Part shown: positions 1 through 14,278 of the stretch, one piece after another | How positions within the stretch are numbered: the stretch's first letter is position 1 | How the letters are laid out: each line of letters starts with the position of its first letter | From: Dermatophagoides farinae | Taxonomy: Eukaryota; Arthropoda; Arachnida; Sarcoptiformes; Pyroglyphidae | Assembly (NCBI RefSeq): GCF_024713945.1 | Contig: NC_134682.1 | Span: 4,937,001 to 5,001,000 of the forward strand | Direction of reading: 5' to 3' | DNA: 64,000 nucleotides | Program-made: the position numbers and the translations under genes | The notes under the pieces: generated by a model | Database searches by the model: none | What the model was told of the DNA's origin: nothing | The model's input: only the letters and a program-made list of their open reading frames with translations

Positions 1-2859
1 GTTGAATCGACCCAGAAATAATTGATTGTAAGTGTGAAATATGGACAAAATTTGGAAACATTATTAAAATATCATTTTTCGTTTTTGTTCTGTGTTGTTT
101 TAGTGAAAATAGTTGAAATGTTTGGCCTTTAGTTTTGGTTTTTTTTTCTGTAAAAAGACTGTATAATAATTGAATTATATTTTCACCTATTTTACACAAT
201 TTTCAATTCATTTCAATGACAATTTTTTGATGCCAAAAAATATTTTAAAAGAAAATTTCAACACTGTAGACACATATACCATCAGACAAAAAGTCATCAA
301 TCTTTGATTCAAGGCTTTATCATCATCGTCGTCGTCTTCGTTGTTGTTGTTGTTTTCGATTTTTGTCGCCAATAAATTTAAAAGAAAATATTTGATCGAT
401 TAGTAGATCTTATAAAATCATTTGTGGTAAGTTGATTTTTTTGTGTCTTTTTTTGTGATTTTAAAACATCTGTGTATTTAGCTTCCTTGTCTGTCACTCT
501 CTCTCTCTTTCTGTGTGTGTGTGTTAAAATATCGTCGTCGTATTTTCTAATTACAATCAATTAGTATTTGTTGTTGTTGTTTTTTTTTGACAATATCCAT
601 AAACACATTAGATGACACTTTTGTCAATATCGAAAATCAAAAATATTGAATTTTTCAATGCAAAAATTCTCAGAACTACCCAAATGGATGATCACATGAT
701 TCCTCAATCACATAATCCTGTGACTATTTTTGAATTGAAAGAATTTGGATTCATGTCTTTGTTGTTGTTGTTGTTGTTGATGATGATGACAAAAGATTTG
801 CATCTTTGATTTCAAATGATGATTATGATTTTTTTTCTGGTTTTTTTAAACATAAAATTTTTTTAAATTTTCAAACAATTATAACAATGATGATCATTAT
901 TCATGAATTTTTTTCTGGGTTTATTTTTTTTTTGTCAATTATTTTTCTTTAAAAAAATGAATGACTGATGATTCTTAATAACAACGAAAATGAAATGAAT
1001 TTTGTTGAAAAATTCTCGTTAAAATTTTTCATTTCATTTCATTTTTTGGCAACGAATTTTTTTTGTTTTGGATAAAAATGGAGATGATAATCATCATCAT
1101 CATTGATGAAGATTTTCTGTTGGGTGATCCGTCAATCTAATTGTCATCATTCCATTTAGACTTAACAGTGCACGTGAACGTGAATATTTTTGTTCAATGA
1201 AATTTCTTTATTTTCTCCACTTTTCTTTTCTTTTGAGCGAGTGTGTGTGTGTCGCCAATATATATGATGAAATTCCAATGAATTGCCATGATGAGATCAT
1301 CATCTTTGTCGATATACATTGTGTTGCCATGTGTGTGTGTTAGCGTGTGTGCCATTCGCATGTCATTACAGTATTGGACACATACGAATCCATCATGGTT
1401 CAAAGGTCAACTGTTTTTTCTTTTGACGTTGTTTCTTATTGAACATTTTTAAAATTTATTAATCTTTTTTTTTTCTTTCGAGAAAAAAATTTATTTTGTT
1501 TTTCGAAAAACAAATTCTTCATCACCATCATGGTTGTCATCGTTTCTCATTTCGAAATTCATTCAAAGAATGAAAAATTATTGACGCTTACTGTGTGCCA
1601 GTGATGTTCATGTGATACATCATTTTGCTTGTGATTGTCACACAGATTGATTCATTCTTGAATTTTCAGAAAATTTGTTGCTATTTGATGAGAATTTGAT
1701 TGAGGCAAATTATATTCTTGTTATATTACACTAGCACACAATGTGATTCTTTAATTGTTTTTTTTTGTTTGAAAATTAAAACTTGAAATTGAATAACAAT
1801 CATAATCATCACTCCGAGATTCATTAATTAATGGCAATATTTTCGAAATAAAACGAAATGAAATAAGAAATGAACCGAACCGAACCGAATCAACAACAGC
1901 CCATTCATCATTTATTTATCCATTGCCATAGCAAAACAACAAACGAATGAAGAAATGAAAATGTGTCATTCTAAACGAAACATTCTTAATTGTCAAGTTT
2001 TGAAACTTTTTTTTCACTTTGTGCAAATGCATGCACAACACATTTTTAAACATTTGAATTTAACTTGTTGCTATTTTTAAAACTTTATCATTTTTGTTTG
2101 TTTGTCTGTTGTGTTGAAATGATCCATTTAGTTGGATGGAGATCATCATCATCATCATCAACAATGAATGAATGAATGAATGAAAAGATGAAAGATTTCA
2201 ATTGAATTTTTTTTAAGTAAAATAGAAAAAAAACGATTTTTATTTTTATGGGCTATGGATGGGTTATTAATGAGTATTTTAAAAAAATCTCAAAAAGAAT
2301 ATTCTTCCTTGTTTCGTTTCGTTTTCTTCGTTTTTGATATTCTGAAAAAATGAAATAAATTCCATAAGTGGGAGGAGTGAGTGATTGGACAAAAACCTCC
2401 CACTTGTAGCTTGTTGTTTTCTGTTGATTTTTTTTTGTTCATATATTTGCAATAGCAGCAGCAGGCCAATCACAAGCATAGATAGTTGTGAAAACAAAAC
2501 AATTGTTGCTGTCTATGTGTTTGTTTGTTTTTTTTTCCTTTAATCACAAATTTTCATTTTCAAATCAAATTGAAACTCCACCTTCAGCGAAAAAAAAAAT
2601 AAAATGCAAATTATTTTGCTATACACAACCACACCTTCATTTTTTTGTGATTAAATGAATTTAATAAACACTGTGTGTGATGACAATAATGACATGCACA
2701 CAAAACACACACAACCTATAGATAGCAAATATTGATCAAGACCATTGACCTGACATTATGGGCTATTCGTATAATCCATTACGATTTGTAAAGATTTTTC
2801 AAAAAAAAAATTCGATAAAGAATTTTTTTGTTTATTTGCATAAAAAAATCTAAATAATT
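1..2859. other. Non-coding, microsatellite-rich stretch
   Basis: I see no supportable gene here. The sequence is AT-rich with scattered GTT, CAT/ATG and GT microsatellites, for example GTT near 340-352 and 759-778, GTGT near 509-523 and 1243-1252, and AATG units near 2164-2182. Open frames in this stretch are short and mostly read through these repeats. Confidence 0.6.
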
Positions 2860-3114
2860 CTAGTCGTAATCATTTGTCGTCGAAAAAAAGTTCATCATAC
2901 TTGTCATATCATCATCATGAAGATTTGCGTAGGCCGGAAAGGCAAAAAAACCGGTATAAAGATGATGTCTTGACGTTATTTTCCGCCCACCAAAATTAAA
3001 TTTGATTTTGATTTGATTTAATTTTAACGCTTGATCCATCATCATCAACAATACAGCATTATTGTGACACAAAATTGACAAGTGTTGTTGTTGTCGTGAT
3101 TCCAAGTCTATCAT
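2860..3114 (-). CDS. Candidate small ORF, 84 aa, unknown function
   Basis: I do not recognise this protein. The frame starts at a true ATG (MIDLESRQQQHLSILCHNN) and runs 84 codons. Its middle (FNFGGRKITSRHHLYTGFFA) and acidic end (HDDDMTSMMNFFSTTNDYD) are not simply translated microsatellite. Local GC is higher than the surroundings, with CpG and CCGG sites around 2930-2990. An AATAAA lies roughly 30 bases past the stop on the same strand, but such hexamers are common in AT-rich DNA. It could be a single-exon gene, a terminal exon or chance. No splice site, promoter or family motif supports it further. Confidence 0.18.
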   Translation of the reverse strand: MIDLESRQQQHLSILCHNNAVLLMMMDQALKLNQIKIKFNFGGRKITSRHHLYTGFFAFPAYANLHDDDMTSMMNFFSTTNDYD

Positions 3115-5775
3115 CCAATCTCAAGTGTGTGTGCGGTCTTTGATTCTTTTTTGGCTGGTTGGGGCCTCTTTTTCTCACACGTTTCTATTTTTCAACTTCA
3201 ACAGAGTAAAGTGATGGGGGCAGAAAAAAATTACAAATTTTTTTCTATTTTGCCGAAATGAAAAAATGTCATCATTCGGTAAAATTTTGCTAAATTTAGA
3301 TGAAATGAAAAGAAACAAATTTTTTTTTCTTGTTTACTTGAGATTCACTTTATGAATTTTTTTTCCAGAATTTTTCATTTCATTTTTGCCGGCATTTTTC
3401 TCCCTCTCCTTTTCCTTGTTGTTGCTGCTAGATACAATGTAAAATGTTATGTTACACATTGAGAAATTTGAGATGATAAAGAATGCAAACGCACTCACAA
3501 AATGACAGCACATATCTATCCATCACTGTCACATTCATTCACTCAACCGCTATCGTCAAATTCTTTTTACCATCATCAAAAAAAAAGAATCGTAAAAATA
3601 CTATGTTACTACCTGATAAAAAGATTCACTTTTTTTTGCCATCAATGTAATTGAAACTTTGTAATTGAAAGAATACAAGTTTTCATTCATTCATTTATTC
3701 TGTTGTAAAGTTTTTCCTTTTTTGAAAAAATTCTTCTCTCTTTTTTTTGTATTCCTCTGGTTTGTTTGTTTCCTTATTATTGAGAATGTATCATATATCA
3801 CACATACAATGTTGACGAATTAATCGTCGTCGTTGTCGCCTACGCCCAGATTCTTATTTGTTTTTTTTCCTGCTTCATCGTTATACCGGTATTTGGTTCA
3901 TCATCATCATCATCATCATCATCTTGTTTGGATGATGATGACATATTGTCATCATGTTTATTTTGATTGAATTTCAGACACCGGGTGTCTGCATTATTTT
4001 ATTTTTCGTTGCGCTCCATTTCTATTTACTTAAGTGTGTGTGTGTGTGTGTGGGATGAATTTTTATCTTTGTGTGTGTCTTATTTTTGAATGATTAAAAA
4101 AATTGAGGAAAAATGGTGCTTTTCTTCACTTGAAATTCAAAATCGAAAAAATTTACTAGAATAATGATGATGATGATGATGATGATGATGGCATAGACGA
4201 TGCTGATGAAGACGGCGACAACAAAAAATTTAATTAAAAATATGAGATTTTCACCAAAACAACAACAAGATGACGATGCTGAAATGCAAATCCGGCTTTT
4301 TTTTCTTTAGATGCAGAAAATCGGTTTTCATTAAACACTAACATTTGGATACAAACGATTTTGTTCACTGCAAATTTTTTTTTCATGTAAAATTGAATAG
4401 AGAATATGGTGGAGAAGAATCGCTGTTTCAAAGAAGAAGAAACACAGAATTAACTTGAAAAAAATGAAAAGTGAATTTTTTTTCCACTGTTTGTTTGTTT
4501 GCACTGAAAAAGAAAAATTTCCCTCAACATCAGCCAGCCAACCAACAACAGAAACTTTTTTTCTTTTATAATTATGCCGCCATTAATGTCACACAACATT
4601 TCGTATAGAAACCATTTGAATATTTTAATTAAAAAAAATCAAAAATAAAAATATTTCACACTGAGAAACGCTGCTTTATATTCTTGAAGAATTTGTTACA
4701 AAATTGTAGCAGAATTTCTTGGAAAACAGAATTCTATTTCTTCATTCATATCGACAACAACAAAATTTGGCCGGAAAAGACAAATTAATGGCAGGTGCTT
4801 TTTTTGAACTATTCGGTTTTTCATTTTCAGTTTTTTATCCCCCTTGTCTGTGTATGTGTGTGTGTGTGTATTTAGAATCACCGACAATAAATTGCTAGGT
4901 TTTTTTCCGCTGGCCGTTTCTCCAACACACAAAATTCTAGCAACGAAAAAATGTGATTAACGATGCTTTAAGAATTTTGTTCATTTCTGAAACAAAAATG
5001 AATGAACAAATTACCAAGTACCGAATTTTGAACCATGTTTTTTTCCGCCATCATTATTAAGGCTAAATCTTTGAGAATTTATAATTATTTTTTTTTTCTT
5101 TAAACAAATTCTTTTTTCGCGCTCGCGATTTTTCTTCATTTTTGGAAACTAGAGAAATGATAAATATGTTTGTTTGTTACATTTTTGATTCTTTGTATGT
5201 GTGTGCGTGAGAGCGAGAGAGAAAGAGAAAGCAGTAAACTTTGGTGCGTTTTAGAATTTTTTTTTCTCATCTGAAACAATTCCACCGCCGTACATTATTA
5301 GTAGTAGTGATTCAAGCGAACCAAAAAAAAAATGAACACTTTAAACACCGTGACGAACACTGTAAAGTTATTATTAATTTTGTTTTTCTCAAGAATTTTT
5401 TTTTGTTTTGTTTCACATGAAAAAAAAATAATAATAACAACAACAAACGATTTTCATCATCGACACATTTTAATTATTATGAATAGGTGATAATAAATTC
5501 TAATAATAATAATATTCACTTTATAAACGATTCAACAACAGCAACAACCACAATGATCGTCGACATTTATGCACATATGAAACTTCCGGTTTCTTTTGAA
5601 AATCATTTTAGTTTATTATTGGTAGTTTTTATTGAATAATTGTGATTCATGTTTATTTTCATGTTCACTATTGTTGTTTGATTCTGATAGCCGACAACGA
5701 AAACAACAACAACATTGTCATTAATTATAATATAATCAAAATCAGAATAATAGACGATTCTGTTTTTAGAATTAC
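3115..5775. other. Non-coding, microsatellite-rich stretch
   Basis: No supportable gene. It holds CAT repeats at about 3899-3923, a GT tract at about 4035-4051, an ATG tract at about 4163-4190, GT near 4855-4869 and a GAGA-type tract near 5212-5230. An open segment on the - strand around 4696-4800 reads protein-like at its C-terminal end, but upstream it runs through a CA microsatellite, so I do not call it. Confidence 0.55.
3883..3892. promoter_or_regulatory. Perfect 10-bp palindrome ATACCGGTAT
   Basis: ATACCGGTAT is its own reverse complement. Its core, ACCGGT, resembles the AACCGGTT-type site bound by Grainyhead-family factors in animals. Similarity to that motif is established knowledge; occupancy here is inference. 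It sits next to a CAT repeat block. Confidence 0.2.
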
Positions 5776-5979
5776 TCAATTCTTTACTAAGGTTTCTTCA
5801 TCTTGTAATACATTGCTGCTGAAATTTTCTTGTGATGTTGGTGTGATTGTAGGTGGCGATAGTAAGAGAATTTTACATTCACAAATTAGAATAAACATCA
5901 TCATCATTTGAATATATAAATGCGAAACGTTAATCTTCTTAGCTTGGCTTCTTTTTTGACTTGATAACTTGTAATTAAA
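5776..5979 (-). CDS. Candidate terminal exon or small ORF on - strand
   Basis: Unrecognised. The - strand is open for 67 codons after a TAA. The first Met of a four-Met run is at 5907, giving 43 residues: a hydrophobic start (MMMMFILICECK) then a protein-like tail (SPPTITPTSQENFSSN, then VLQDEETLVKN and TGA). AATAAA on the same strand at 5633-5628 lies about 145 bases past the stop, as expected for a short 3' UTR. A T-rich run upstream followed by AG (near 5966-5970) could be an acceptor. The opposite strand is also open, from about 5642 to 5911, so strand choice is uncertain. It is either a last exon whose upstream exons I cannot find, or chance. Confidence 0.2.
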   Translation of the reverse strand, partial: FNYKLSSQKRSQAKKINVSHLYIQMMMMFILICECKILLLSPPTITPTSQENFSSNVLQDEETLVKN

Positions 5980-6305
5980 TTAAATGAAAAAAAAATTTCT
6001 TAAACATTCCTTATTGGAAAAATTTTGAATTTTTTTCCAACAAATAATGATGGTGTTATTATAACATCATCATCACAAGCGGCTTGTAATTCTTGTCGTT
6101 GTTGTTGCTTTCTTTTTTTTCAGGCTAAAAATTTACCACCACTATTAACATGTTGAACAAACAGAATAAAAAACGTTTTACTTTTTTTTTGAAAATTTTT
6201 GTTCGTTAGTTAAATGTTGAATTTGTTGCTGTTGTTGTCGTAGTTTTTTTTAGTCATGCAAGTAGCAAAATAGAAACAAACTAAAAATTTTGGTCTGGTT
6301 CATTC

Positions 6306-6338
6306 GTTGGTTGGTTGGTTAGTTAGTTAGTTAGTTAG
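6306..6338 (+). repeat. Compound tetranucleotide GTTG(3)-GTTA(5)
   Basis: Three GTTG units pass directly into five GTTA units and end in GGG. The period is 4, so this is not the arthropod telomere repeat TTAGG. It looks like a microsatellite in which one unit changed and then expanded. Confidence 0.9.
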
Positions 6339-9300
6339 GGCCACATTTACCATCACCCATCATTTACTGTTTCTTATTCAAATATTATTTCCATTATTTC
6401 GAAAAAGAAAAAAAATACAAGTTAGCGATTCACTGATGATGATGATGATGATGATGTTTAATTTTTCCTTACCAGTTTGATTCAAGTTCCATTCATTCCA
6501 AATAAATAGCTTATGCTTTGCTATCAAGTCAATATAAGTAATGTGTGTGTGTGTGGACAGAATATTCATCATCATATTGTATTTCCATGAAAAAAATTGC
6601 TTCTCAAAGAATTTATTTCCACATCTAGCATACACACACCCATTACATAACAAAAAGAAAAAAAAACTAATGAACAATAATTGCTTCTTGTGCTATTTAC
6701 ATACATCCAAAATCATCATCATCTGTTCCATATGGAATATGTGAATGAATTGAAAGAATTTTGTTCTTTCTCTTCTTCTTATGATGATGATGATGATGAT
6801 GAATATACCGGAGAACAAAAAGCATAGATGAATGAAATGAGATCAGACAACGACAACAACACAATCAAAGCAGACAAATTCGATCTACATCAAAAAGATG
6901 AAAACTGGATTTGAATAGAATAACAACAACAAAAATCCAAGCGAAAAGAGAAAATCAAAAATAAACAATCAAGAGAAAAAATAGGTGGCAAACTGATGAA
7001 AGTTCACTTTCTGGTTCTATACGCACACACACACACACACACACAGACACACATGTATTCAAATTTATTCATTTTTTTCATAGAATCGACCTTTGATTCC
7101 TTCGAAAGTGTTCTGTCATCATCAACAACAAGAAGAATAATGAATTTTTTGGAAATGGGAGAAAAAACAACAACTGATTCTTCATTGACTGACTGATAAT
7201 CAATTGATGAAGGAGAAAAAAAAGAAAAAAACAACAAGAATGTCAAGAATTATTATGCTAATGATTGTTGTTCGGTCTCATCATCATCATCGTCATCATC
7301 AGCGACATTCAAACGTTTTTTTTTCTTTTCTTTCATTTTTTTTTTGTTCGTTCGTTCATTAGTTTATTCTTCATTCATTTATTCATTTTTTTGTCTATGA
7401 TGATAATAATGATGATGATGATGAAATTCTGATTCCGTATGATTTTTATCATTACTACTACTATTATATTATGATTATTATTATCGTTCGTGTTTGTTCA
7501 GCGGGAAAAAAATATATTTAAATCAAGAATTTCAAGAATCAATGAAACACATGAATAATATGTGAATGTGACAGCGATTGTCGGTGTGTGTTGGCTGTAT
7601 ATGTGTACCCGACGACTTTTTGTTTTGTTTTGTTTTCTGTTTAATTTTCTGTTCTGATGACGTATGTGATTCAACTGTATAATATTTGGTTGGTTTGTTG
7701 TAATCTCAATCAATGATAATTTTGAATCGATGAATCTGAATAATGATAATGAATGTACTAGACTTCCCGAGTTGATTACAATTGCAATGATATTGATGAA
7801 TAACAAATAATGGAAAATTTATACAGAAACAATGATGTAAAAAAGTGGAGCAAAAAACAAAACAAAACAAAAAAAATTATGATTTCAAATGAAGAAATTA
7901 TTTGGTCCGGTTAACCTAACGGTAAATTTCATAATTTCATTTTCCATTTGAATCAAATAGAAAAAAAAACAAAGATTAATCTTTTTATAAAATTTCTTTT
8001 GTGTTGATTTTTGATTCAAAAAAAAAAAAAAAATTTTCTAACGGTAATTTGATTTTAGAAAAATAAAATTCTTTTCATTCTGTTTTTTTAAAGTAATAAA
8101 CAAAACAAAAAAAACCATTTCATTTCCAAGAATCATCATCATCATCATTGATCTAAGTGGATTTTTTGAGACTTTTACTTACATTGTCGAAACAAAACAA
8201 AATGAATCGAATCCAATTTCCTACAATTCAGATTCAAATTTACAAATCGATGTCATAAAAAAACGAATAAAACAAAAAAAAAGAAGAAGAAAATTTGTTT
8301 TTTCCATCACAATTTCATGAGAAGAAAAAACTTTTTATTTTTCAAAATTTTCAAATAAAAAAAAATTCAAACGCCATAAAAGCAATGAGAAAAAAAAAAC
8401 AATAAAAAATTGGTTACATTCAATCGATTTTGATCATTGGATCGGTAGATCAAACAACAATCACCAGTGATATGTGTGTGTGTGTGTGTGTGTTTGCATG
8501 TGATCACATCATTGATCTCTGTTTCCCTCATTTCACAGGATTCTGGTCATTTTTTTCCGCTTTATTATTGCAAGTTATGAGTTCCATTTGAAACTAGTAC
8601 CAGTACTTTGGAGATGTTGTATGTTTTTTATATTGGCTAATTTATTTGATTCGATTTCGATTTTCGTTTTTCGTTTTTATTTCATCATTTCGATGATGAT
8701 TCTTTTATATTCCACTTTTGTATTTGTTATTGTCATCTATCTGATTTCGCTTGATTAGTTTAAAGTTTTTGTTTTCGTTTTGTTTTGAAAATTCTTTATG
8801 ATTCTAGAATCATGGCTCATTGGATCATTTCACTGCAAACAAACAAAAAAATATCTTAATATCAATTCGAGACAATAAAAAGAATTACGACCAAAAACAA
8901 ATTCCCAAAAGAATTTTTCATTTTCTCCAATTTCATGTATCTATTTTCATTGAAATTTTTTTTTTCGTTCAAGATAATTTTAAATTAAAATGCACGTCAA
9001 CTATCCACATTCACATCTTGGTGTCTGTTTGTGTGTGCGTGTTGATTGAATACGATCAATGTAATTCTCTGTCTTTTTTTTGTTCCATTCATTCATTCCT
9101 TTTGATCCTATCTTCAGGGATTGTCCGCTCTTGCTCTTGGATATCGATTCAAAATGCTGTTGTTTTGTAGATGTCGAAAAAAAACAGACAAAAAACAAAT
9201 AGCTCTAATTGGATCGAAATAGTCAGGCAACTTCTTCTTGTATTGACGAATTGAATGGATGAAAGAATGTATCGATCTCGTTTCCTTTCTTTTTTATTAT

Positions 9301-9826
9301 TAGACATATATTCATTTTTCGTATTCATTTTCTTAATTTCTTTTTATTCCGTTTTTTTTATTTGATTGCCCATAATATTTGTTGTTGTTGTTTGGACATA
9401 AATAAATGAATATGTTCCGATCCGATTGATTGATTAATCTAGATCTCACGAGATTTAGTGTTTGGGGTTTTGTTTCCAATTTCGATTCGTTTGACTTTTG
9501 ACTTTTTTTTTGGTTGTTGAATGGAAATTATTGATGACCATTCCATGGAAAGTTTCAATTTGATGATCCATTTGGGTCTAGTACTAATTTTAATTTTCGA
9601 TCTTTTTCATGAACTTTGATAAATTTGGGATGATTGACGAGAATATTCATTCGTTCATGAGTTTCATGATGATCTAAAATCGATCCATTTTCGAATAAAA
9701 TGAATATAAGTAAAGCAAGAAAAAAGTTAAAGATGATGATAACTTTCAATCGAAAGAAAAATTCATTTGCGTATTGGATCATCATCATCATTATTTAGCT
9801 GTAGGCTATATTTGTACACACACCAA

Positions 9827-9833
<7 letters not shown>

Positions 9834-9860
<27 letters not shown>
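9834..9860 (+). repeat. CA dinucleotide microsatellite
   Basis: Uninterrupted CA run of 27 bases, preceded by an imperfect CA-rich segment. Confidence 0.95.
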
Positions 9861-9954
9861 GATTTGGATCGAAATAGAACCTTGCATGAATCATTTGAAT
9901 CATCATCACATGGAGAAATATGATGATAAATAAGAAGAAAAAAGTTTTTTTTCA

Positions 9955-10098
9955 TCAATTATTTCCATACACAATCATCATCAGATGGATGGTCGGCCGG
10001 CTCAATGTTGTTGCTTGTGCAGCAATCCAATAGGCGCCCCAATCCATTAGATTGATTATATTATCTGATGACGATGATGATTGGTTTGCACAGTACAT
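9955..10098 (-). CDS. Candidate small ORF, 47 aa, in a GC-rich spot
   Basis: Unrecognised. A true ATG directly follows an in-frame TGA, and the frame runs 47 codons: MYCANQSSSSSDNIINL, then MDWGAYWIAAQATTLSRPT, then a short hydrophobic end. The core around 9984-10050 is far richer in GC than its surroundings and carries CGGCCGGC and GGCGCC, which is unusual here and typical of exons or promoters in AT-rich genomes. GTATGG near the end could be a splice donor. The opposite strand also encodes a short frame (MDGRPAQCCCLCSNPIGAP) after a CAG acceptor-like site. I infer a possible small exon; the GC-rich core could equally be regulatory. Confidence 0.2.
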   Translation of the reverse strand: MYCANQSSSSSDNIINLMDWGAYWIAAQATTLSRPTIHLMMIVYGNN

Positions 10099-10376
10099 TC
10101 ATTTGGATAAAGTACAGGGATGCTTATATTCTCTATGCTACTCTATTATTATTATTGCTTGAAATTCTTTGGAATACTTTGACTTTTTCTTTGATCCCCT
10201 TGCCCACACTCTATTCAATTCATTTTGTTATTTCATTTGCATTTGGCCAAAAATTTTATCAGACCATTTATACATCATACATCCCCCATACATTGGTATG
10301 CACTTGTTCATATGTTTCTCTTGGGACAATGAATTTGTTGGTTGCTGCTTCTCTTTTTTTTTATTCTCTTGGTTAA
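10068..10376 (+). CDS. Candidate small multi-pass membrane ORF, 102 aa
   Basis: Unrecognised. It starts at a true ATG (MTMMIGLHSTFIWIKYRDAY) and is not driven by microsatellites. Three hydrophobic stretches are visible, at about residues 20-32, 35-60 and 75-100. Polar turns (KYRDAY, FGQKFYQTIY) separate them, which suggests a small membrane protein. It overlaps the - strand candidate at 9955-10098 by 31 bases, and a second + frame (10169-10423) is also open, so at most one of these is real. T-rich DNA readily gives hydrophobic frames, so chance remains the main alternative. Confidence 0.17.
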   Translation: MTMMIGLHSTFIWIKYRDAYILYATLLLLLLEILWNTLTFSLIPLPTLYSIHFVISFAFGQKFYQTIYTSYIPHTLVCTCSYVSLGTMNLLVAASLFFYSLG

Positions 10377-13611
<3,235 letters not shown>

Positions 13612-13626
13612 CGACCGTTTCGGTCG
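13612..13626. promoter_or_regulatory. Inverted repeat CGACCG-TTT-CGGTCG
   Basis: Perfect 6-bp arms around a 3-base spacer. It is GC-rich against an AT-rich background and sits 27 bases upstream of a TATA-like box. This layout is compatible with a dimeric factor site in a proximal promoter, which is inference. Confidence 0.3.
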
Positions 13627-13652
13627 AACTGGACGATTCTCTTGATATTCTG

Positions 13653-13660
13653 TATAAAAA
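13653..13660 (+). promoter_or_regulatory. TATA-like box TATAAAAA
   Basis: TATAAAAA lies about 98 bases upstream of the ATG of the candidate small gene at 13751 and 27 bases after the CGACCG dyad. Transcription would be expected to begin near 13680-13690. TATA-like strings are frequent in AT-rich DNA, so position is the main support. Confidence 0.25.
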
Positions 13661-13750
13661 TTCAATGATCCTGTGTGTGTGTGTGTATGTATGTGCAACA
13701 TAGTTTCTTTCTGTGTTTACAGAATTTCCAAATGGCGCCCAAAATTAGAG

Positions 13751-13847
13751 ATGAAAAGAATCCACAAGGTCCCTTTGGCAGTGGCATTGTGTATTGTTGT
13801 ATTAGTGGTGGTTGGTTGCTGCAATTTTATTCTCATTCTCCAAAGTA
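13751..13847 (+). CDS. Candidate exon 1: basic N-terminus plus transmembrane anchor
   Basis: ATG begins MKRIHK, followed by a hydrophobic segment at about residues 7-31 (VPLAVALCIVVLVVVGCC, then NFILIL) and QS. The exon closes at a strong donor, GTAAGC at 13848, in phase 1. A basic head before one membrane segment is the classic layout of a type II signal-anchor protein. A TTTCTTTCTGTGTTTACAG acceptor-like site ends at 13722, so a 5' UTR intron is also possible. A second frame is open over the same bases (ATG at 13732, MAPKIRDEKNPQGPFGSG). GT-rich DNA inflates Val/Leu/Cys/Gly content, so the membrane segment may be compositional. Confidence 0.27.
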
Positions 13848-14243
13848 GTAAGCAGTGGTAGTGGTTCACACAAACACACACGATTCATCATGGAACCGAA
13901 TCAGAATAATACCGTATAAAAAAAATTCATTTACCGGACTACCGGATCGGTCGGTCGTCTATGTAATGATGATAAAAAAGTCCGGAAAAAATATTTGTAC
14001 CCGAAAAATAAAACCAGAAAGAAGCCATCTTATTGTTCATGCGTCCCTAGATAAAATGATGCTGCAACCAAAAGCAGCAGCAGCAGCAGCAGCAAAAGTT
14101 TGCCGGTTCTGATTTTTTTTTTTGAATTCTGTTTTGCGACTGTGTGTCCATCGCGTTGTCGGCAAAGAATAGCGCAGCCGGGTAAAGCTCCACCTTTTCT
14201 ATCAAACATTTTTTTTTTTGTTCATTCTTACCCCCTGTTCCAG
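13848..14243 (+). other. Proposed intron of the small candidate gene
   Basis: It begins GTAAGC and ends in a pyrimidine-rich run with TTCTTACCCCCTGTTCCAG, a good acceptor. It is 396 bases long and contains a CAG microsatellite at about 14073-14093. A frame across 13855-14112 ends in a run of Ala from that repeat. I treat it as intronic, but it reads reasonably protein-like. Confidence 0.22.
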
Positions 14244-14278
14244 TAGTTGATAAAAGAAAAAAGTATTGTGAACGGTGA
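14244..14278 (+). CDS. Candidate exon 2: short basic tail and stop
   Basis: After the CAG acceptor, only phase 1 gives a useful frame. The exon 1 base A plus TA makes Ile, followed by VDKRKKYCER and TGA. Joined to exon 1 this is a 43-residue micropeptide: basic head, one membrane span, basic Cys-containing tail. Phase 0 stops at once. Phase 2 gives Ser then a stop and would serve the alternative frame of exon 1. The phase match has about a one-in-three chance of being accidental. Confidence 0.22.

Larger units (their letters stand above)
5980..9954. other. Non-coding, microsatellite-rich stretch
   Basis: No supportable gene. Repeats include ATG tracts near 6434-6457 and 6781-6802, CA at 7024-7045, GT at 8473-8492, CA at 9834-9860 and A-runs near 8021-8033. 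A 102-codon frame on the - strand (7498-7806) lacks an ATG start and is about as long as chance predicts. Confidence 0.55.

Noticed and set aside
6306-6338. TTAG repeats as an interstitial telomere tract
   Set aside because: The period is four (GTTA), not the five-base arthropod TTAGG unit.
7498-7806. 102-codon - strand frame
   Set aside because: No Met near its start, no splice sites, and a length expected by chance in this composition.
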